Of a DNA stretch of 64,000 bases, positions 39,385 to 54,100 are shown piece by piece (the first letter of the stretch is position 1; every line of letters starts with the position of its first letter). This DNA comes from Hippophae tibetana (Eukaryota > Streptophyta > Magnoliopsida > Rosales > Elaeagnaceae), in NCBI GenBank assembly GCA_037013495.1, contig CM072803.1:52527627-52591626 (forward strand). Reading direction: 5' to 3'. The translations under genes and the position numbers were made by a program. The notes beneath the pieces were generated by a model. The model had not been told where the DNA came from and did not search any database. It saw only the letters and a list, made by a program, of their open reading frames with translations.

Positions 39385-40481
39385 CATAATTATAATGATA
39401 AAATATTTGGAGTATTTATTCAGCCACAAATTATTTGTAAAATAGAAATGAGAAAATATTTAAGATTTCTCTTCCACTTATTTATTTTTCATAATATTCT
39501 ATCATTATTTTGTTTCATTCGTAAGTCTTAATTCCCACCACAATCAAATTCATTCATATTTTATTACCTTTCCTCACAAGGGAAAAAGGTGATGGCTAGA
39601 GGTGGTTATAGACATTATTTGGTAACTTCTTGTTACGTAGCATGAACCATTGCCATAGGAGAAAAGCATAATAATTCCAATCTTATTTCTTTGCTTCTTA
39701 CCTATAGAATGGGTTTCAAAAACTAGATTCTTAGGAGGAAAGACACAACCAAATTTAATTTCAATACGGTGCATTCTAACACAACTAGAATAACTTTTAA
39801 ATAGGTTGAGAATATTGATGTCATAAATGAGTTAAAAATGAGAAATATTGATCTCTTATACGAAATAATGAACAAAATTTCAAACGTTTCATAGTTTTAA
39901 ACTTCAATTCTTAATAAATTTAATTTAAATATATCAAAATTATAATGATAAAAAATTTGGAGTATTTATTCAGCGACAAATTATTTGTAAAATATAAATG
40001 AGAAAATATTTAAGTTTTCTTTTCCACTTATTTATTTTTCCCAATATTCTATCATTATTTTGTTTCCTTCGTATGTCTTAATTCCCAACACAATCAAATT
40101 CGTTCAAATTTTATTACCTCTCCTCCAAAGGGAAAAGGTGATGGCTAGAGGTGGTTATAGTCATTATTTGGTAACTTCTTGTTACGTAGCATGAACCATT
40201 GCCATAGAGGAAAAGCATAATTATTCCAATCTTATTTCTTTGCTTCTTACTTATAGAATGGGTTTCAAAAACTCTATTCTTAGGAGGAAATAAAACCAAA
40301 TTTAATTTCAATACGTTGTATTCCAACACAACTAGAATAACTTATAAATAAGTTCAGAATATTGATGTCATAAATGAATTAAAAATGAGAAATATTGATC
40401 TCTTATACGAAATAATGAACAAAATTTCAAACGTTTCATAGTTTTAAACTTCAATTCTTAATAAATTTAATTTAAATATAT
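39385..40481. repeat. B and a monomers preceding the 14-mer array
   Basis: Monomers start at 39385 (B-like, with ccataggagaaaagc and taagatttctcttcc as private changes) and 39935 (a-type, ggttatagtcattat, aaaatatttaag). The a monomer closely matches the a units in region 3, so similarity to the 14-mer begins here, in register with an h-a-b boundary. Confidence 0.8.
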
Positions 40482-42678
40482 CAAAATTATAATGATAAAA
40501 AATTTGGAGTATTTATTCAGCGACAAATTATTTGTAAAATATAAATGACAAAATGTTTAAGTTTTCTTTTCCACTTATTTATTTTTCCCAATATTCTATC
40601 ATTATTTTGTTTCATTCGTGAGAATTAATTCCCACCACAATCAAATTCATTCAAATTTTATTACCTCTCTTCCCAAGGGAAAAAGGTGATGGCTAGAGAT
40701 GGTTTTAGACATTCTTTGGTAACTTCTTGTTACGTAGCATGAACCATTGCCATAGAGGAAAAGCATAATAATTCCAATCTTATTTCTTTGCTTCTTACTT
40801 ATAGAATGAGTTTGAAAAACTAGATTCTTAGGAGGAAAGACACAACCAAATTTAATTTCAATACGGTGCATTCTAACACAACTAGAATAACTTATAAATA
40901 AGTTCAGAATATTGATGTTATAAATGAGTTAAAAATGAGAAATATTGATCTCTTATATGAAATAATGAACAAAATTTCAAACGTTTCATGGTTTTAAACT
41001 TCAATTCTTAATAAATTTAATTTAAATATATCAAAATTATAATGATAAAAAATTTGGAGTATTTATTCAGCCACAAATTATTTTTAAAATAGATATGAGA
41101 AAATGTTTAAGTTTTCTTTTCCACTTATTTATTTTTCCCAATATTCTATCATTATTTTGTTTCATTTGTAAGTCTTAATTCCCACCACAATCAAATTCAT
41201 TCAAATTTTATTTCCTCTTTTCCCAAGGGAAGAAGGTGATGGCTAGAGATGGTTTTAGACATTCTTTTGTAACTTCTTGTTATGTAGCATGAACCATTTC
41301 CATAGAGGAAAAGCATAATAATTACAATCTTATTTCTTTGCTTCTTACTTATAGAATGGGTTTGAAAAACTAGATTCTTAGGAGGAAAGACACAACCAAA
41401 TTTAATTTCAATACGGTGCATTCTAACACAACTAGAATAACTTTTAAATAGGTTGAGAATATTGATGTCATAAATGAGTTAAAAATGAGAAATATTGATC
41501 TCTTATACGAAATAGTGAACAAAATTTCAAACGTTTCATAGTTTTAAACTTCAATTCTTAATAAATTTAATTTAAATATATCAAAATTATAATGATAAAA
41601 AATTTGGAGTATTTATTCAGCGACAAATTATTTGTAAAATATAAATGACAAAATGTTTAAGTTTTCTTTTCCACTTATTTATTTTTCCCAATATTCTATC
41701 ATTATTTTGTTTCCTTCGTAAGTCTTAATTCCCAACACAATCAAATTCGTTCAAATTTTATTACCTCTCCTCCAAAGGGAAAAGGTGATGGCTAGAGGTG
41801 GTTATAGACATTATTTGGTAACTTCTTGTTACGTAGCATGAACCATTTCCATAGAGGAAAAGCATAATAATTCCAATCTTATTTCTTTGCTTCTTACTCA
41901 TAGAATGGGTTTCAAAAACTCTATTCTTTAGACGAAATAAAACCAAATTTAATTTCAATACGTTGTATTCCAACACCACTAGAATAACTTATAAATAAGT
42001 TCAGAATATTGATGTTATAAATGAGTTAAAAATGAGAAATATTGATCTCTTTTACGAAATAATGAACAAAATTTCAAACTTTTCATAGTTTTAAACTTCA
42101 ATTCTTAATAAATTTACGTTAAATATATCAAAATTATAATGATAAAAAATTTGGAGTATTTATTCAGCGAAACATTATTTGTAAAATAGATATGAGAAAA
42201 TGTTTAAGTTTTCTTTTCCACTTATTTATTTTTCCCAATATTCTATCATTATTTTGTTTCATTCGTAAGACTTAATTCCCACCACAATCAAATTCAATCA
42301 AATTTCATTACCTCTCTTCCCAAGGGAAAAAGGTGATGCCTAGAGGTGGTTATAGACATTCTTTGGTAACTTCTTGTTACGTAGCATGAACCATTGCCAT
42401 AGAGGAAAAGCATAATAATTCCAATCTTATTTCTTTGCTTCTTACTTATAGAATGGGTTTGAAAAACTAGATTCTTAGGAGGAAAGACACAACCAAATTT
42501 AATTTCAATACGGTGCATTCTAACACAACTAGAATAACTTTTAAATAGGTTGAGAATATTGATGTCATAAATGAGTTAAAAATGAGAAATATTGATCTCT
42601 TATACGAAATAATGAACAAAATTTCAAACGTTTCATAGTTTTAAACTTCAATTCTTAATAAATTTAATTTAAATATAT

Positions 42679-43228
42679 CAAAATTATAATGATAAAAAAT
42701 TTGGAGTATTTATTCAGCGACAAATTATTTGTAAAATATAAATGACAAAATGTTTAAGTTTTCTTTTTACACTTATTTATTTTTCCCAATATTCTATCAT
42801 TATTTTGTTTCCTTCGTAAGTCTTAATTCCCAACACAATCAAATTCGTTCAAATTTTATTACCTCTCCTCCAAGGGGAAAAGGTGATGGCTAGAGGTGGT
42901 TTTAGACATTATTTGGTAGCTTCTTGTTACGTAGCATGAACCATTGCCATAGAGGATAAGCATAATTTTTCCAATCTTATTTCTTTGCTTCTTACTCATA
43001 GAATGGGTTTGAAAAACTAGATTCTTAGGAGGAAAAGCACAAACAAATTTAATTTCAATACGTTGTATTCCAATAGGACCAGAATAACTTATAAATAAGT
43101 TGAGAATATTGATGTTATAAATGAGTTAAAAATGTGAAATATTGATCTCTTATACGAAATAATGACCAAAATTTCACTCTTTTCATAGTTTTACATTTTA
43201 AGTCGTAATAAAGTGCATTTAAATATAT
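42679..43228. repeat. Monomer f, an E/A fusion (type copy)
   Basis: The first three quarters are E-like: ggtagcttc, ggaaaagcac, gatgttataaatg and aatgtgaaatattg. The last part is A-like: ttcactcttttcatag and aagtgcatttaaat. The switch lies between about 43141 and 43174. Further copies start at 47071, 50367, 54759, 58055 and 62447. The following g monomer is B-like, as expected downstream of an A-type 3' end. Confidence 0.8.
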
Positions 43229-43777
43229 CCTAATTATAATGATAAAATATTTGGAGTATTTATTCAGCCACAAATTATTTGTAAAATAGATATGAGAAAA
43301 TGTTTAAGTTTTCTTTTTCACTTATTTATTTTTCCCAATATTCTATCATTATTTTGTTTCATTCGTAAGTCTTAATTCCCACCACAATCAAATTCATTCA
43401 TATTTTATTACCTATCCTCACAAGGGAAAAAGCTGATGGCTAGAGGTGGTTATAGACATTATTTGGTAACTTCTTGTCACGTAGCATGAACCATTGCCAT
43501 AGAGGAAAAGCATAATAATTCCAATCTTATTTCTTTGCTTTTACCTATAGAATGGGTTTCAAAAACTAGATTCTTAGGAGGAAAGACACAACCAAATTTA
43601 ATTTCAATACGGTGCATTCTAACACAACTAGAATAACTTTTAAATAGGTTGAGAATATTAATGTCATAAATGAGTTAAAAATGAGAAATATTGATCTCTT
43701 ATACGAAATAATGAACAAAATTTCAAACGTTTCATAGTTTTAAACTTCAATTCTTAATAAATTTAATTTAAATATAT

Positions 43778-44326
43778 CAAAATTATAATGATAAAAAATT
43801 TGGAGTATTTATTCAGCGACAAATTATTTGTAAAATATAAATGACAAAATGTTTAAGTTTTCTTTTCCACTTATTTATTTTTCCCAATATTCTATCATTA
43901 TTTTGTTTCATTCGTGAGAATTAATTCCCACCACAATCAAATTCATTCAAATTTTATTACCTCTCTTCCCAAGGGAAAAAGGTGATGGCTAGAGATGGTT
44001 TTAGACATTCTTTGGTAACTTCTTGTTACGTAGCATGAACCATTGCCATAGAGGAAAAGCATAATAATTCCAATCTTATTTCTTTGCTTTTACCTATAGA
44101 ATGGGTTTCAAAAACTAGATTCTTAGGAGGAAAGACACAACCAAATTTAATTTCAATACGGTGCATTCTAACACAACTAGAATAACTTTTAAATAGGTTG
44201 AGAATATTGATGTCATAAATGAGTTAAAAATGAGAAATATTGATCTCTTATACGAAATAATGAACAAAATTTCAAACGTTTCATAGTTTTAAACTTCAAT
44301 TCTTAATAAATTTAATTTAAATATAT
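43778..44326. repeat. Chimeric monomer h (b/g), copy 1
   Basis: The 5' half equals b (gtgagaattaatt, gagatggttttagacattc). The 3' half equals g (ttgcttttacctatag, lacking CTT, and ggtttcaaaaac). The switch lies in identical sequence before about 44090. The 3' end differs from g in having gaatattgatgtc where g has gaatattaatgtc. The unit occurs once per 14-mer, followed by a, and distinguishes the 8-mer from the 6-mer. Confidence 0.85.
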
Positions 44327-47300
44327 CAAAATTATAATGATAAAAAATTTGGAGTATTTATTCAGCGACAAATTATTTGTAAAATATAAATGAGAAAATA
44401 TTTAAGTTTTCTTTTCCACTTATTTATTTTTCCCAATATTCTATCATTATTTTGTTTCCTTCGTATGTCTTAATTCCCAACACAATCAAATTCGTTCAAA
44501 TTTTATTACCTCTCCTCCAAAGGGAAAAGGTGATGGCTAGAGGTGGTTATAGTCATTATTTGGTAACTTCTTGTTACGTAGCATGAACCATTGCCATAGA
44601 GGAAAAGCATAATTATTCCAATCTTATTTCTTTGCTTCTTACTTATAGAATGGGTTTCAAAAACTCTATTCTTAGGAGGAAATAAAACCAAATTTAATTT
44701 CAATACGTTGTATTCCAACACAACTAGAATAACTTATAAATAAGTTCAGAATATTGATGTCATAAATGAATTAAAAATGAGAAATATTGATCTCTTATAC
44801 GAAATAATGAACAAAATTTCAAACGTTTCATAGTTTTAAACTTCAATTCTTAATAAATTTAATTTAAATATATCAAAATTATAATGATAAAAAATTTGGA
44901 GTATTTATTCAGCGACAAATTATTTGTAAAATATAAATGACAAAATGTTTAAGTTTTCTTTTCCACTTATTTATTTTTCCCAATATTCTATCATTATTTT
45001 GTTTCATTCGTGAGAATTAATTCCCACCACAATCAAATTCATTCAAATTTTATTACCTCTCTTCCCAAGGGAAAAAGGTGATGGCTAGAGATGGTTTTAG
45101 ACATTCTTTGGTAACTTCTTGTTACGTAGCATGAACCATTGCCATAGAGGAAAAGCATAATAATTCCAATCTTATTTCTTTGCTTCTTACTTATAGAATG
45201 AGTTTGAAAAACTAGATTCTTAGGAGGAAAGACACAACCAAATTTAATTTCAATACGGTGCATTCTAACACAACTAGAATAACTTATAAATAAGTTCAGA
45301 ATATTGATGTTATAAATGAGTTAAAAATGAGAAATATTGATCTCTTATATGAAATAATGAACAAAATTTCAAACGTTTCATGGTTTTAAACTTCAATTCT
45401 TAATAAATTTAATTTAAATATATCAAAATTATAATGATAAAAAATTTGGAGTATTTATTCAGCCACAAATTATTTTTAAAATAGATATGAGAAAATGTTT
45501 AAGTTTTCTTTTCCACTTATTTATTTTTCCCAATATTCTATCATTATTTTGTTTCATTTGTAAGTCTTAATTCCCACCACAATCAAATTCATTCAAATTT
45601 TATTTCCTCTTTTCCCAAGGGAAGAAGGTGATGGCTAGAGATGGTTTTAGACATTCTTTTGTAACTTCTTGTTATGTAGCATGAACCATTTCCATAGAGG
45701 AAAAGCATAATAATTACAATCTTATTTCTTTGCTTCTTACTTATAGAATGGGTTTGAAAAACTAGATTCTTAGGAGGAAAGACACAACCAAATTTAATTT
45801 CAATACGGTGCATTCTAACACAACTAGAATAACTTTTAAATAGGTTGAGAATATTGATGTCATAAATGAGTTAAAAATGAGAAATATTGATCTCTTATAC
45901 GAAATAGTGAACAAAATTTCAAACGTTTCATAGTTTTAAACTTCAATTCTTAATAAATTTAATTTAAATATATCAAAATTATAATGATAAAAAATTTGGA
46001 GTATTTATTCAGCGACAAATTATTTGTAAAATATAAATGACAAAATGTTTAAGTTTTCTTTTCCACTTATTTATTTTTCCCAATATTCTATCATTATTTT
46101 GTTTCCTTCGTAAGTCTTAATTCCCAACACAATCAAATTCGTTCAAATTTTATTACCTCTCCTCCAAAGGGAAAAGGTGATGGCTAGAGGTGGTTATAGA
46201 CATTATTTGGTAACTTCTTGTTACGTAGCATGAACCATTTCCATAGAGGAAAAGCATAATAATTCCAATCTTATTTCTTTGCTTCTTACTCATAGAATGG
46301 GTTTCAAAAACTCTATTCTTTAGACGAAATAAAACCAAATTTAATTTCAATACGTTGTATTCCAACACCACTAGAATAACTTATAAATAAGTTCAGAATA
46401 TTGATGTTATAAATGAGTTAAAAATGAGAAATATTGATCTCTTTTACGAAATAATGAACAAAATTTCAAACTTTTCATAGTTTTAAACTTCAATTCTTAA
46501 TAAATTTACGTTAAATATATCAAAATTATAATGATAAAAAATTTGGAGTATTTATTCAGCGAAACATTATTTGTAAAATAGATATGAGAAAATGTTTAAG
46601 TTTTCTTTTCCACTTATTTATTTTTCCCAATATTCTATCATTATTTTGTTTCATTCGTAAGACTTAATTCCCACCACAATCAAATTCAATCAAATTTCAT
46701 TACCTCTCTTCCCAAGGGAAAAAGGTGATGCCTAGAGGTGGTTATAGACATTCTTTGGTAACTTCTTGTTACGTAGCATGAACCATTGCCATAGAGGAAA
46801 AGCATAATAATTCCAATCTTATTTCTTTGCTTCTTACTTATAGAATGGGTTTGAAAAACTAGATTCTTAGGAGGAAAGACACAACCAAATTTAATTTCAA
46901 TACGGTGCATTCTAACACAACTAGAATAACTTTTAAATAGGTTGAGAATATTGATGTCATAAATGAGTTAAAAATGAGAAATATTGATCTCTTATACGAA
47001 ATAATGAACAAAATTTCAAACGTTTCATAGTTTTAAACTTCAATTCTTAATAAATTTAATTTAAATATATCAAAATTATAATGATAAAAAATTTGGAGTA
47101 TTTATTCAGCGACAAATTATTTGTAAAATATAAATGACAAAATGTTTAAGTTTTCTTTTTACACTTATTTATTTTTCCCAATATTCTATCATTATTTTGT
47201 TTCCTTCGTAAGTCTTAATTCCCAACACAATCAAATTCGTTCAAATTTTATTACCTCTCCTCCAAGGGGAAAAGGTGATGGCTAGAGGTGGTTTTAGACA

Positions 47301-48169
47301 TTATTTGGTAGCTTCTTGTTACGTAGCATGAACCATTGCCATAGAGGATAAGCATAATTTTTCCAATCTTATTTCTTTGCTTCTTACTCATAGAATGGGT
47401 TTGAAAAACTAGATTCTTAGGAGGAAAAGCACAAACAAATTTAATTTCAATACGTTGTATTCCAATAGGACCAGAATAACTTATAAATAAGTTGAGAATA
47501 TTGATGTTATAAATGAGTTAAAAATGTGAAATATTGATCTCTTATACGAAATAATGACCAAAATTTCACTCTTTTCATAGTTTTACATTTTAAGTCGTAA
47601 TAAAGTGCATTTAAATATATCCTAATTATAATGATAAAATATTTGGAGTATTTATTCAGCCACAAATTATTTGTAAAATAGATATGAGAAAATGTTTAAG
47701 TTTTCTTTTTCACTTATTTATTTTTCCCAATATTCTATCATTATTTTGTTTCATTCGTAAGTCTTAATTCCCACCACAATCAAATTCATTCATATTTTAT
47801 TACCTATCCTCACAAGGGAAAAAGCTGATGGCTAGAGGTGGTTATAGACATTATTTGGTAACTTCTTGTCACGTAGCATGAACCATTGCCATAGAGGAAA
47901 AGCATAATAATTCCAATCTTATTTCTTTGCTTTTACCTATAGAATGGGTTTCAAAAACTAGATTCTTAGGAGGAAAGACACAACCAAATTTAATTTCAAT
48001 ACGGTGCATTCTAACACAACTAGAATAACTTTTAAATAGGTTGAGAATATTAATGTCATAAATGAGTTAAAAATGAGAAATATTGATCTCTTATACGAAA
48101 TAATGAACAAAATTTCAAACGTTTCATAGTTTTAAACTTCAATTCTTAATAAATTTAATTTAAATATAT

Positions 48170-51100
48170 CAAAATTATAATGATAAAAAATTTGGAGTAT
48201 TTATTCAGCGACAAATTATTTGTAAAATATAAATGACAAAATGTTTAAGTTTTCTTTTCCACTTATTTATTTTTCCCAATATTCTATCATTATTTTGTTT
48301 CATTCGTGAGAATTAATTCCCACCACAATCAAATTCATTCAAATTTTATTACCTCTCTTCCCAAGGGAAAAAGGTGATGGCTAGAGATGGTTTTAGACAT
48401 TCTTTGGTAACTTCTTGTTACGTAGCATGAACCATTGCCATAGAGGAAAAGCATAATAATTCCAATCTTATTTCTTTGCTTCTTACTTATAGAATGAGTT
48501 TGAAAAACTAGATTCTTAGGAGGAAAGACACAACCAAATTTAATTTCAATACGGTGCATTCTAACACAACTAGAATAACTTATAAATAAGTTCAGAATAT
48601 TGATGTTATAAATGAGTTAAAAATGAGAAATATTGATCTCTTATATGAAATAATGAACAAAATTTCAAACGTTTCATGGTTTTAAACTTCAATTCTTAAT
48701 AAATTTAATTTAAATATATCAAAATTATAATGATAAAAAATTTGGAGTATTTATTCAGCCACAAATTATTTTTAAAATAGATATGAGAAAATGTTTAAGT
48801 TTTCTTTTCCACTTATTTATTTTTCCCAATATTCTATCATTATTTTGTTTCATTTGTAAGTCTTAATTCCCACCACAATCAAATTCATTCAAATTTTATT
48901 TCCTCTTTTCCCAAGGGAAGAAGGTGATGGCTAGAGATGGTTTTAGACATTCTTTTGTAACTTCTTGTTATGTAGCATGAACCATTTCCATAGAGGAAAA
49001 GCATAATAATTACAATCTTATTTCTTTGCTTCTTACTTATAGAATGGGTTTGAAAAACTAGATTCTTAGGAGGAAAGACACAACCAAATTTAATTTCAAT
49101 ACGGTGCATTCTAACACAACTAGAATAACTTTTAAATAGGTTGAGAATATTGATGTCATAAATGAGTTAAAAATGAGAAATATTGATCTCTTATACGAAA
49201 TAGTGAACAAAATTTCAAACGTTTCATAGTTTTAAACTTCAATTCTTAATAAATTTAATTTAAATATATCAAAATTATAATGATAAAAAATTTGGAGTAT
49301 TTATTCAGCGACAAATTATTTGTAAAATATAAATGACAAAATGTTTAAGTTTTCTTTTCCACTTATTTATTTTTCCCAATATTCTATCATTATTTTGTTT
49401 CCTTCGTAAGTCTTAATTCCCAACACAATCAAATTCGTTCAAATTTTATTACCTCTCCTCCAAAGGGAAAAGGTGATGGCTAGAGGTGGTTATAGACATT
49501 ATTTGGTAACTTCTTGTTACGTAGCATGAACCATTTCCATAGAGGAAAAGCATAATAATTCCAATCTTATTTCTTTGCTTCTTACTCATAGAATGGGTTT
49601 CAAAAACTCTATTCTTTAGACGAAATAAAACCAAATTTAATTTCAATACGTTGTATTCCAACACCACTAGAATAACTTATAAATAAGTTCAGAATATTGA
49701 TGTTATAAATGAGTTAAAAATGAGAAATATTGATCTCTTTTACGAAATAATGAACAAAATTTCAAACTTTTCATAGTTTTAAACTTCAATTCTTAATAAA
49801 TTTACGTTAAATATATCAAAATTATAATGATAAAAAATTTGGAGTATTTATTCAGCGAAACATTATTTGTAAAATAGATATGAGAAAATGTTTAAGTTTT
49901 CTTTTCCACTTATTTATTTTTCCCAATATTCTATCATTATTTTGTTTCATTCGTAAGACTTAATTCCCACCACAATCAAATTCAATCAAATTTCATTACC
50001 TCTCTTCCCAAGGGAAAAAGGTGATGCCTAGAGGTGGTTATAGACATTCTTTGGTAACTTCTTGTTACGTAGCATGAACCATTGCCATAGAGGAAAAGCA
50101 TAATAATTCCAATCTTATTTCTTTGCTTCTTACTTATAGAATGGGTTTGAAAAACTAGATTCTTAGGAGGAAAGACACAACCAAATTTAATTTCAATACG
50201 GTGCATTCTAACACAACTAGAATAACTTTTAAATAGGTTGAGAATATTGATGTCATAAATGAGTTAAAAATGAGAAATATTGATCTCTTATACGAAATAA
50301 TGAACAAAATTTCAAACGTTTCATAGTTTTAAACTTCAATTCTTAATAAATTTAATTTAAATATATCAAAATTATAATGATAAAAAATTTGGAGTATTTA
50401 TTCAGCGACAAATTATTTGTAAAATATAAATGACAAAATGTTTAAGTTTTCTTTTTACACTTATTTATTTTTCCCAATATTCTATCATTATTTTGTTTCC
50501 TTCGTAAGTCTTAATTCCCAACACAATCAAATTCGTTCAAATTTTATTACCTCTCCTCCAAGGGGAAAAGGTGATGGCTAGAGGTGGTTTTAGACATTAT
50601 TTGGTAGCTTCTTGTTACGTAGCATGAACCATTGCCATAGAGGATAAGCATAATTTTTCCAATCTTATTTCTTTGCTTCTTACTCATAGAATGGGTTTGA
50701 AAAACTAGATTCTTAGGAGGAAAAGCACAAACAAATTTAATTTCAATACGTTGTATTCCAATAGGACCAGAATAACTTATAAATAAGTTGAGAATATTGA
50801 TGTTATAAATGAGTTAAAAATGTGAAATATTGATCTCTTATACGAAATAATGACCAAAATTTCACTCTTTTCATAGTTTTACATTTTAAGTCGTAATAAA
50901 GTGCATTTAAATATATCCTAATTATAATGATAAAATATTTGGAGTATTTATTCAGCCACAAATTATTTGTAAAATAGATATGAGAAAATGTTTAAGTTTT
51001 CTTTTTCACTTATTTATTTTTCCCAATATTCTATCATTATTTTGTTTCATTCGTAAGTCTTAATTCCCACCACAATCAAATTCATTCATATTTTATTACC

Positions 51101-54100
51101 TATCCTCACAAGGGAAAAAGCTGATGGCTAGAGGTGGTTATAGACATTATTTGGTAACTTCTTGTCACGTAGCATGAACCATTGCCATAGAGGAAAAGCA
51201 TAATAATTCCAATCTTATTTCTTTGCTTTTACCTATAGAATGGGTTTCAAAAACTAGATTCTTAGGAGGAAAGACACAACCAAATTTAATTTCAATACGG
51301 TGCATTCTAACACAACTAGAATAACTTTTAAATAGGTTGAGAATATTAATGTCATAAATGAGTTAAAAATGAGAAATATTGATCTCTTATACGAAATAAT
51401 GAACAAAATTTCAAACGTTTCATAGTTTTAAACTTCAATTCTTAATAAATTTAATTTAAATATATCAAAATTATAATGATAAAAAATTTGGAGTATTTAT
51501 TCAGCGACAAATTATTTGTAAAATATAAATGACAAAATGTTTAAGTTTTCTTTTCCACTTATTTATTTTTCCCAATATTCTATCATTATTTTGTTTCATT
51601 CGTGAGAATTAATTCCCACCACAATCAAATTCATTCAAATTTTATTACCTCTCTTCCCAAGGGAAAAAGGTGATGGCTAGAGATGGTTTTAGACATTCTT
51701 TGGTAACTTCTTGTTACGTAGCATGAACCATTGCCATAGAGGAAAAGCATAATAATTCCAATCTTATTTCTTTGCTTTTACCTATAGAATGGGTTTCAAA
51801 AACTAGATTCTTAGGAGGAAAGACACAACCAAATTTAATTTCAATACGGTGCATTCTAACACAACTAGAATAACTTTTAAATAGGTTGAGAATATTGATG
51901 TCATAAATGAGTTAAAAATGAGAAATATTGATCTCTTATACGAAATAATGAACAAAATTTCAAACGTTTCATAGTTTTAAACTTCAATTCTTAATAAATT
52001 TAATTTAAATATATCAAAATTATAATGATAAAAAATTTGGAGTATTTATTCAGCGACAAATTATTTGTAAAATATAAATGAGAAAATATTTAAGTTTTCT
52101 TTTCCACTTATTTATTTTTCCCAATATTCTATCATTATTTTGTTTCCTTCGTATGTCTTAATTCCCAACACAATCAAATTCGTTCAAATTTTATTACCTC
52201 TCCTCCAAAGGGAAAAGGTGATGGCTAGAGGTGGTTATAGTCATTATTTGGTAACTTCTTGTTACGTAGCATGAACCATTGCCATAGAGGAAAAGCATAA
52301 TTATTCCAATCTTATTTCTTTGCTTCTTACTTATAGAATGGGTTTCAAAAACTCTATTCTTAGGAGGAAATAAAACCAAATTTAATTTCAATACGTTGTA
52401 TTCCAACACAACTAGAATAACTTATAAATAAGTTCAGAATATTGATGTCATAAATGAATTAAAAATGAGAAATATTGATCTCTTATACGAAATAATGAAC
52501 AAAATTTCAAACGTTTCATAGTTTTAAACTTCAATTCTTAATAAATTTAATTTAAATATATCAAAATTATAATGATAAAAAATTTGGAGTATTTATTCAG
52601 CGACAAATTATTTGTAAAATATAAATGACAAAATGTTTAAGTTTTCTTTTCCACTTATTTATTTTTCCCAATATTCTATCATTATTTTGTTTCATTCGTG
52701 AGAATTAATTCCCACCACAATCAAATTCATTCAAATTTTATTACCTCTCTTCCCAAGGGAAAAAGGTGATGGCTAGAGATGGTTTTAGACATTCTTTGGT
52801 AACTTCTTGTTACGTAGCATGAACCATTGCCATAGAGGAAAAGCATAATAATTCCAATCTTATTTCTTTGCTTCTTACTTATAGAATGAGTTTGAAAAAC
52901 TAGATTCTTAGGAGGAAAGACACAACCAAATTTAATTTCAATACGGTGCATTCTAACACAACTAGAATAACTTATAAATAAGTTCAGAATATTGATGTTA
53001 TAAATGAGTTAAAAATGAGAAATATTGATCTCTTATATGAAATAATGAACAAAATTTCAAACGTTTCATGGTTTTAAACTTCAATTCTTAATAAATTTAA
53101 TTTAAATATATCAAAATTATAATGATAAAAAATTTGGAGTATTTATTCAGCCACAAATTATTTTTAAAATAGATATGAGAAAATGTTTAAGTTTTCTTTT
53201 CCACTTATTTATTTTTCCCAATATTCTATCATTATTTTGTTTCATTTGTAAGTCTTAATTCCCACCACAATCAAATTCATTCAAATTTTATTTCCTCTTT
53301 TCCCAAGGGAAGAAGGTGATGGCTAGAGATGGTTTTAGACATTCTTTTGTAACTTCTTGTTATGTAGCATGAACCATTTCCATAGAGGAAAAGCATAATA
53401 ATTACAATCTTATTTCTTTGCTTCTTACTTATAGAATGGGTTTGAAAAACTAGATTCTTAGGAGGAAAGACACAACCAAATTTAATTTCAATACGGTGCA
53501 TTCTAACACAACTAGAATAACTTTTAAATAGGTTGAGAATATTGATGTCATAAATGAGTTAAAAATGAGAAATATTGATCTCTTATACGAAATAGTGAAC
53601 AAAATTTCAAACGTTTCATAGTTTTAAACTTCAATTCTTAATAAATTTAATTTAAATATATCAAAATTATAATGATAAAAAATTTGGAGTATTTATTCAG
53701 CGACAAATTATTTGTAAAATATAAATGACAAAATGTTTAAGTTTTCTTTTCCACTTATTTATTTTTCCCAATATTCTATCATTATTTTGTTTCCTTCGTA
53801 AGTCTTAATTCCCAACACAATCAAATTCGTTCAAATTTTATTACCTCTCCTCCAAAGGGAAAAGGTGATGGCTAGAGGTGGTTATAGACATTATTTGGTA
53901 ACTTCTTGTTACGTAGCATGAACCATTTCCATAGAGGAAAAGCATAATAATTCCAATCTTATTTCTTTGCTTCTTACTCATAGAATGGGTTTCAAAAACT
54001 CTATTCTTTAGACGAAATAAAACCAAATTTAATTTCAATACGTTGTATTCCAACACCACTAGAATAACTTATAAATAAGTTCAGAATATTGATGTTATAA

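Larger units (their letters stand above)
40482..48169. repeat. 14-monomer HOR, copy 1 (7688 bp)
   Basis: The 8-mer has monomers at 40482 (b), 41032 (c), 41582 (d), 42129 (e), 42679 (f), 43229 (g), 43778 (h) and 44327 (a). The 6-mer has 44874 (b), 45424 (c), 45974 (d), 46521 (e), 47071 (f) and 47621 (g). Markers: b gtgagaattaatt and atgagtttg; c ttcctcttttccc and gaagaagg; d tctattctttagacg; e gtgatgcctag with ggttatag; f caataggacc; g agctgatgg and gtcacgtag; a ggttatagtcatt. Confidence 0.93.
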
